NCBI RefSeq assembly: GCF_030269545.1
Contig: NZ_BSTN01000005.1
Location: forward strand, 62,001-126,000
Origin: Actinomadura sp. NBRC 104425
GTDB lineage: Bacteria; Actinomycetota; Actinomycetes; Streptosporangiales; Streptosporangiaceae
Direction of reading: 5' to 3'
DNA length: 64,000 bases
How positions within the stretch are numbered: position 1 is the first letter of the stretch; every line of letters begins with the position of its first letter. Shown piece by piece: positions 59,313 to 64,000 of this stretch. The notes below the pieces were generated by a model. That model was not told where the DNA came from. It was given only the letters and a program-made list of their open reading frames with translations, and searched no databases. Both the position numbers and the translations under genes were made by a program.

Positions 59313-60110
59313 ATGGCGGACGATCACGGGACCGGGGGAGGGGGCGCGCCCGACGCCGAACGCCGCGGCCTGCGCGAACGCAAGAAGCGCCAGACCAGGC
59401 GGCGCATCGCCGACATCGCCACCGGCCTGTTCCTGACGCGCGGCTACGACAACGTCACCATCGCCGACGTGGCCCGCGCCGCCGACGTGTCGGTCAACAC
59501 CGTCTTCAACTACTTCGGCACCAAGGAAGACCTGTTCTTCGACCGGCAGGATGAGGTCATCGAGGACGCGGCGCGCGCGTTCGCCGACCGCGCCCCCGGC
59601 GAGTCGGCCGTCGCGGTGTTCCGCCGCAGGTTCCTGGAGGGCCTGGACCGCAACGCCTACCGGACCGGGTTCCACGAGGGCTCGGAGACCTGGGCCCGCA
59701 CCGTCCGGGAGAGCCCCGCCCTGATCGCCAAGCAGCTGGAGATCGGCCATCGCGCCCAGCGCCGGCTGGCCGCCGCCTTCGCCGACGAGACCGACGCCGA
59801 CCCCGACGACATCACCGCCCGCGCCGCCGCCGCGATGATCTTCGCCGTGCAGCAGACGCTCGTCGAGCAGATCCTGCAGCGCAAGATGGCCGGCCAGTCG
59901 CTGGAGGAGATGCGCCGCGACGTCTACGCCGCCGCCGAACGCGCCTACGACCTGCTGGAACGCGGCATCGGCGGCTACGCAACCAAACCCGCCGACCAGC
60001 CCGCCGCCCGGCCCGCCGACGAGGGCGGCACCCCGGCGCAGGCCCCGCCGCACGCGGCATCGCAGACATCCCGACCGCGGCCCGGCACCGGAAAATCGGT
60101 ATCAAGCTGA
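59313..60110 (+). CDS. TetR-family transcriptional regulator
   Basis: A 265-residue repressor. The helix-turn-helix is RRIADIATGLFLTRGYDNVT followed by IADVARAADVSVNTVFNYFG and TKEDLF. The C-terminal effector domain is helical and ends in an Ala/Pro-rich tail of about 45 residues. The ATG 59313 is seven bases after TAGAAT (59300-59305), a clear leaderless arrangement. It is divergent from the DrrAB-like exporter operon and very likely represses it and itself. The ligand is unknown. Confidence 0.93.
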   Translation: MADDHGTGGGGAPDAERRGLRERKKRQTRRRIADIATGLFLTRGYDNVTIADVARAADVSVNTVFNYFGTKEDLFFDRQDEVIEDAARAFADRAPGESAVAVFRRRFLEGLDRNAYRTGFHEGSETWARTVRESPALIAKQLEIGHRAQRRLAAAFADETDADPDDITARAAAAMIFAVQQTLVEQILQRKMAGQSLEEMRRDVYAAAERAYDLLERGIGGYATKPADQPAARPADEGGTPAQAPPHAASQTSRPRPGTGKSVSS

Positions 60111-60149
60111 TCGTCGGCCTTCCTAAACTCCGTGGTTGCGGAGGCAATC

Positions 60150-61487
60150 ATGGACACCCCCACACTCCTCACCCACCTGGAGACGCACGCCGTCCCGCTC
60201 ACGCTGCCCCGAGGCGGCACCCTGCGCTGGGACGACGCCGACCTGCACAAGGCCGCCTACACCGCCGACCCCGAGGGCTACGCGCTGCTCGGCCTGGCCC
60301 CCGGCGTGCGGCCCTGGCAGCGCGCCCGCGTCCTGCTGCAGGTGCTGGCCGCCTCCCAGGCCGGACTCGACGACGCCACCCGCACCACCCTGGCCCGCCT
60401 CGCCCGCGTGCTCACCCTGGCGCTGCCGCCCGCCCACGTCATCACCGTGCTGCTGGGCCTGCGCCGCCTGCGCGCCAACCACAAGCACACCACCCGCGCC
60501 GCACTGCGGTTCGTCCTCGAGCACCCCGACGCCGACGCCCTCATCGCCGAACGCCGCCCCGCCCTGCGGGACTGCTTCGAACACGCCCTCGGCAAGGCCA
60601 CCGCACGCGGCTGCGCCCGCCGCATCGCCGACGGCGACACCGGCTCGGACTACCTGCAGCGGCGGCTGCTGCGGTTCCTGACCGCACCCCACCATGCCCT
60701 CCGCCGCGTCCCCGCGCTGTACGCGGCGGACCCGCAGGCGAACCCGCAACAGCAGGCCGCCGCCCCCCGCGAACCCGTCCTCGCCGTCGAACGCACACCG
60801 CCCCACCCCGGCACCGTCACCGCCACCAACCGCGGCGACATCGCCGCCACCCTCGTCCACCTGTACCGGGGCGGCCCCGCCGAGGAGCTGTACGTCGCGC
60901 TCGACCGCTACCTGGCCGACGCCGTCGCCGGCTACCCCCGCTTCCCCGGCGCCGTCGGGCTCGTACTGGACGCCTCGGCGTCCATGCGCGGTTACGGCGA
61001 ACGCCAGTGGGCGCTGATGTCGCAGGCCGCCGCGCTGCGCATGGTGCTGTCGCGCGTCTGCGACCGGTTGGAGGTCGTGGAGGTCGGCGGCGACGAACGC
61101 GTCCCGCGCGGCGCCACCGACCTGGCCACCGGGGTGCTGGACGCGCTGGCCGTCGGCCCCGACCTGGTCGCCGTGGTGTCCGACGGCTACGAGAACGTGT
61201 TCCCCGGCGACCTGGCCCGCGTCGCCGCCACCCTGCCGCACGCGGGCGTCACCACCCCCGTCCTGTTCTGCCACGCCATGTTCACCCGGACCGACGACCT
61301 GACCCTGCGCCGTCCCGCCCCCGCGCTGCCGCAACGCGGCTTCTGGCACCAGGACGACTTCGACGAACTGCTGCCGTGGATGTTCGGGCACTGCACCGCC
61401 GGCGAGCCGTGGCTGCGCGCCGCCCTGCACGCCCGCCTGGACGCCCTGGACCGGCAGGCCGCACAGATCGGAGGGATCGCCGCATGA
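60150..61487 (+). CDS. VWA-domain protein with helical N-terminal region
   Basis: A 445-residue cytoplasmic protein. Residues about 1-225 are helical and repeat-like (AYTADPEGYALLGLAPGVRP, WQRARVLLQVLAASQAGLDD, VITVLLGLRRLRANHKHTTR, AALRFVLEHPDADALIAERR). From about 265 there is a von Willebrand A domain with the metal-site motif VGLVLDASASMRGYGERQW, then TDLATGVLDAL and LVAVVSDGYENVFPGDLARV. The helical-repeat plus VWA plan recalls Ro60/TROVE proteins, but I see no TROVE sequence signature, so that is only a structural analogy. ATG 60150 follows GGAGG. The stop overlaps the next gene by ATGA, so the two are translationally coupled. Confidence 0.78.
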   Translation: MDTPTLLTHLETHAVPLTLPRGGTLRWDDADLHKAAYTADPEGYALLGLAPGVRPWQRARVLLQVLAASQAGLDDATRTTLARLARVLTLALPPAHVITVLLGLRRLRANHKHTTRAALRFVLEHPDADALIAERRPALRDCFEHALGKATARGCARRIADGDTGSDYLQRRLLRFLTAPHHALRRVPALYAADPQANPQQQAAAPREPVLAVERTPPHPGTVTATNRGDIAATLVHLYRGGPAEELYVALDRYLADAVAGYPRFPGAVGLVLDASASMRGYGERQWALMSQAAALRMVLSRVCDRLEVVEVGGDERVPRGATDLATGVLDALAVGPDLVAVVSDGYENVFPGDLARVAATLPHAGVTTPVLFCHAMFTRTDDLTLRRPAPALPQRGFWHQDDFDELLPWMFGHCTAGEPWLRAALHARLDALDRQAAQIGGIAA

Positions 61488-62527
61488 CGATCAGCGACAC
61501 CCCCGGCGCCGCACCCGCCACGCTGGACACCCTCATGCCCGGCCCGCTCAGCCTGGCCGGGCACCGCCTGGGCACCCCGCAACGCGCCGGGGCGCTGACC
61601 ATGGTCCCCATCTCCGGGCCCGCCTACCCCGGCATCGCCCCGCCCCGCCGCGCCCTCAAACTCGTGCGCGTCGACGGCTACGGCCGCGTCGAACTGCGCA
61701 ACGGCGCCGCCGACGGCGTGGCGATCGTCCCGCTGCACATGGGCTACATCCAGGACGCCGCGCAGAACCACGCCCTGTGCCGCTCGGCGTTCATCGCCGC
61801 CGGGCAGACCCTGATGTTCGAGGACGCCGCCTGCGTCCAGGCCTCCCAGACCGGCTACCTCACCGGACGCGACCAGTGGTTCTTCATCCTGCCCGTCGAA
61901 CTGCGCACCCGCGCCCTGCAGCGGCGCGGCGTGCACGACTTCTCCAAGCTGTGGCCCGACATCGCCGCCCTCAACCGCGGCTACGGCCTGCCGGGGCGCG
62001 GGCACCTGGAGCAGATCCTGTCGCGCAAACGCCCCGTGCTCACCCAGTTCCAAAGCCGCCTGGAACTGCAGCCCGGGCAGCTGGGCGCGCTGTTCTTCAT
62101 CGACGGGCGCCTGGCCGGGCTGGAGCTGGCGCCCGACCCCGGCTACTTCGCCGACGTGTGGGCCGCGCTGGTCTGCTTCGCCTACGGCGTCGCCGCCTGG
62201 CACGCCGAACAGCGGCACGCCCAGACCCAGCCGCCCAGCGGGGCGCCTGCGGGGGCGGCTGCGGGGGCGCGGCCGTTCCCGGCCACCAGCCTGTCCGAAC
62301 TGCGCGCCGCGCTCGACCGCGACCGCGCCGCCCGCATCGCGCAGATCGCCCAATGGCTGGCCGACGTCCCCACCGGCCCCGTCGAGTTCACCGAGGAGGA
62401 GCGCTACCTCGGCCTGCGGCTGTCCACGGTCACCGGCGACCACCTGTCCGGGCAGGTCGTCACCGACGGCGACCGCGCCGTGTACGCGTCCCTGTTCGCC
62501 CCCTGGCCCGTCGACACCCCCCGGTGA
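61484..62527 (+). CDS. ARPP-1-like domain protein
   Basis: A 347-residue protein translated from an ATGA overlap with the VWA gene. Its pattern matches the ARPP-1 (ARG and rhodanese-phosphatase-associated) domain as I know it: a middle Q-N-x-x-L-x-R-S block (DAAQNHALCRSAFIAAGQTL, then ACVQASQTGYLTG) and a late G-x-x-G-A-x-F-x-I-x-G-R block (GQLGALFFIDGRLAGLELAP, DPGYFADVWAALVCFAYGVA). Biochemical function of the domain is unknown; it turns up with ADP-ribosylation and phosphatase genes. The C-terminal 100 residues hold an Ala/Gly linker and a helix pair. The assignment is by pattern only and should be checked by profile search. Confidence 0.68.
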   Translation: MTISDTPGAAPATLDTLMPGPLSLAGHRLGTPQRAGALTMVPISGPAYPGIAPPRRALKLVRVDGYGRVELRNGAADGVAIVPLHMGYIQDAAQNHALCRSAFIAAGQTLMFEDAACVQASQTGYLTGRDQWFFILPVELRTRALQRRGVHDFSKLWPDIAALNRGYGLPGRGHLEQILSRKRPVLTQFQSRLELQPGQLGALFFIDGRLAGLELAPDPGYFADVWAALVCFAYGVAAWHAEQRHAQTQPPSGAPAGAAAGARPFPATSLSELRAALDRDRAARIAQIAQWLADVPTGPVEFTEEERYLGLRLSTVTGDHLSGQVVTDGDRAVYASLFAPWPVDTPR

Positions 62528-62590
62528 CCCGGGGACGAGCCGAGCCCCCGGCACCGGCGGCGCCCAACGGCGTGTCGGGGGCCACGGCGT

Positions 62591-62730
62591 AAACCGGTTG
62601 CCTCGCGGCCCCGCGCCCACTTGAATGGCGGATGGGAACTGAGCCGGGCGCACCAGATGGACCCCAGATTCCAGGTCTGGCAAGGCAACCGTTTGAAGAA
62701 CGGTCACAACTCTGGTGCACGCGCCGGCCG
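62591..62730 (+). ncRNA. candidate structured RNA with alternative folds
   Basis: In an AT-richer island, GCACCAGA (62650-62657) pairs with TCTGGTGC (62711-62718). This closes two hairpins: CCAGA/TCTGG (62664-62668/62676-62680, 7-nt loop) and ACCGTT/AACGGT (62688-62693/62699-62704, 5-nt loop). The 5' arm of the second can instead pair with upstream AAACCGGTTGCC (62591-62602) over 11 bp with one bulge. The first hairpin mimics an anticodon arm, but no T-loop exists, so it is not a normal tRNA. The strand is assumed; no promoter was found. It could be a small RNA or a 3' UTR element of the VWA/ARPP-1 operon. Confidence 0.35.
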
Positions 62731-62839
62731 CCCGTCCCGCCTTCCCCCCGCCCTGCGCGCCCCTTCGGGCGCCGCGCGACCGCGGCCCGGGTGACGGCGA
62801 CATGCTGACACGGCGGGCGAACATCGTGAACGTCTGCCG

Positions 62840-62868
62840 TTGACGGGCCCCGCACGGCTGTCTAGCGT
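62840..62868 (+). promoter_or_regulatory. sigma-70-type promoter of the GH3 gene
   Basis: TTGACG (62840-62845), a 17-bp spacer and TAGCGT (62863-62868). Initiation is expected near 62875, giving a leader of about 58 nt before the ATG at 62933. Confidence 0.65.
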
Positions 62869-62932
62869 CCCCAAGGGAGCACATGATCATGGTCGTCGGG
62901 GGGCGGCCACGCAGCCACCGCAGGGAGCCGTC

Positions 62933-64000
62933 ATGCACCGTCGCCGACGCCTGTCCCTCCTGGCCGCCGCCACCCTGGCCGCCGCCCTGGGCGCCACGCC
63001 GGCGGCCCCCGCCCTCGCCGCCCCGGGCCCAGACCCGCAGCTTACGCGGATCATCAAGGCGATGACCCTGGAGGAGAAGGCCGCCCAGCTGTTCGTGCTG
63101 CAGGTGTACGGCAAGAGCGCCGACACCGCCGACCCCGCGGACGTGGCCCGCAACCGCCGCCTGTACGGCGTCGACAACGCCGCCCAGCTCATCGCCCGCT
63201 ACAAGCCCGGCGGCATCATCTACTACGGCGCCGACCCCGCCAACGTCGACAACCCCCGCCAGCTGGCCGCCTTCTCCAACGGCATCCAGCGCGCCGCCCT
63301 GGCCCAGCGCGTCCCCGTCCCCGCCCTGATCTCCATCGACCAGGAGGGCGGCATCGTCGCCCGCGTCCAGCCGCCCGCCACCCAGTCGCCGGGCGCCATG
63401 GCACTGGCCGCCGGACGCCGCCCCGCCGACGCCCGCACCCTGGCCGCCGTCACCGCACGCGAGCTGCGCGCCATGGGCGTCAACGCCGACTACGCCCCGG
63501 TCGCCGACGTCAACGTCAACCCCGCCAACCCCGTCATCGGCGTGCGGTCGTTCGGATCCGACCCGGCCCTGGTGTCGCGCATGGTCACCGCGCAGATCGA
63601 CGGGTACAGCGCCGGCGGCGTGGCGCCCACCGTCAAGCACTTCCCCGGCCACGGGGACACCCGCACCGACAGCCACACCGGCGTGCCGCAGATCGAGCAC
63701 ACCCGCGAGCAGTGGGAGCGGCTGGACCTGCCGCCGTTCCGCGCGGCCGTCGCACGCGGCGCCGACGCCATCATGACCGGGCACCTGGTCGTGCCCGCCC
63801 TCGACCCGTCCGGCGACCCGGCCACCCTGTCGCGGCCCATCCTGACCGGCATCCTGCGCCGGCGGCTCGGCTACCGCGGCGTCATCGTCACCGACGCCCT
63901 CGACATGCAGGGCGTGCGCGACAAGTACGGCGACGACCGCATCCCCGTGCTGGCGCTCAAAGCCGGCGCCGACATGCTGCTCAAACCGCCCGCCGACAGC
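62933..64000 (+). CDS. GH3 beta-N-acetylhexosaminidase, secreted (3' end beyond the window)
   Basis: 356 codons are visible and the frame is open at the right edge. A twin-arginine-like or basic signal peptide starts it (HRRRRLSLLAAATLAAALGA, cut near ALA-APGPD). The GH3 barrel follows with MTLEEKAAQLFVLQVYG, IARYKPGGIIYY, PVPALISIDQEGGIVARVQP, MGVNADYAPVADVNVNPANP and the NagZ-type catalytic-loop signature VAPTVKHFPGHGDTRTDSHT, then GADAIMTGHLVVPALD and VIVTDALDMQGV, whose Asp is the nucleophile. It should cleave N-acetylglucosamine-containing glycans outside the cell. ATG 62933 has CAGGGAG upstream; earlier ATGs are out of frame. Confidence 0.92.
   Translation, partial: MHRRRRLSLLAAATLAAALGATPAAPALAAPGPDPQLTRIIKAMTLEEKAAQLFVLQVYGKSADTADPADVARNRRLYGVDNAAQLIARYKPGGIIYYGADPANVDNPRQLAAFSNGIQRAALAQRVPVPALISIDQEGGIVARVQPPATQSPGAMALAAGRRPADARTLAAVTARELRAMGVNADYAPVADVNVNPANPVIGVRSFGSDPALVSRMVTAQIDGYSAGGVAPTVKHFPGHGDTRTDSHTGVPQIEHTREQWERLDLPPFRAAVARGADAIMTGHLVVPALDPSGDPATLSRPILTGILRRRLGYRGVIVTDALDMQGVRDKYGDDRIPVLALKAGADMLLKPPADS

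Noticed and set aside
62638..62725. tRNA-Trp-like gene, because CCAGA-TTCCAGG-TCTGG has anticodon-arm geometry with CCA in the anticodon position
   Set aside because: There is no D-arm or TTCRANY T-loop, and the flanks do not form a 7-bp acceptor stem at the required distances. Only a generic structured RNA is supported.

Overview
The window is about 73% GC. It has actinobacterial hallmarks: RbpA, a polyprenol-monophosphomannose synthase next to an apolipoprotein N-acyltransferase, F420-type LLM oxidoreductase, the S-adenosyl methyltransferase family PF04672, an Rv2578c-type radical SAM protein, FHA/DUF1707 and many leaderless starts. I infer a high-GC filamentous actinomycete, most likely of the Streptosporangiales/Thermomonosporaceae (Actinomadura-like). 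The genus is a guess. I saw no rRNA, certain tRNA, CRISPR array, phage or insertion sequence.

Layout. 0-4.4 kb: an edge-truncated HicB-like gene with an array of phased operators, a P450, two methyltransferases and a DUF72 protein. 4.4-12.7 kb: a carbohydrate ABC importer (ATPase, lipoprotein, two permeases), then a second MsmK/UgpC-type ATPase divergent from a LacI regulator with two identical operators. 12.7-18.1 kb: Lrp/AsnC regulator, LLM oxidoreductase, hemolysin III protein, FHA protein, DUF3616 protein. 18.1-25.1 kb: a lysine-degradation cluster of the fermentation type (KamA, 3,5-diaminohexanoate dehydrogenase, KamD, KamE, 3-aminobutyryl-CoA ammonia-lyase) with a DUF2252 gene inside; the keto-acid cleavage enzyme and CoA transferase are not in the window. 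25.7-31.2 kb: Lnt-Ppm1, FxsA, RbpA, a ClpP pair whose second member has lost its catalytic serine, and an orphan Phd/YefM antitoxin. 31.2-32.8 kb: a frameshifted MFS remnant and an XRE regulator. 32.8-39.8 kb: GDPD phosphodiesterase, RsmC-like and SpoU methyltransferases, a MoxR-DUF58-VWA operon, a membrane-anchored kinase-like N-lobe and a tyrosine phosphatase.

40-64 kb: fatty acid desaturase, Nei-type glycosylase, isochorismate synthase, BioY, a spermidine-synthase-like protein, a secreted hypothetical, a beta-carbonic anhydrase/SulP pair (probable bicarbonate uptake), an intein-containing Rv2578c-family radical SAM protein with a LexA box in its promoter, a secreted GH10-like hydrolase, a DUF3040 protein, a large protein with a degenerate AAA-type P-loop, an EamA exporter, a DrrAB-like ABC exporter divergent from its TetR regulator, a VWA protein overlapping an ARPP-1-like protein, a stretch with competing RNA folds, and the start of a GH3 N-acetylhexosaminidase.

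The most notable items are: the intein at the Fe-S cysteine of an SOS-type gene; the active/inactive ClpP pair; a permease with a large extracellular beta-sandwich insertion; the lysine 'fermentation' genes in an apparently aerobic actinomycete; and the VWA + ARPP-1 pair followed by a candidate structured RNA. Functions come from recognised motifs and family knowledge. No database search was possible.
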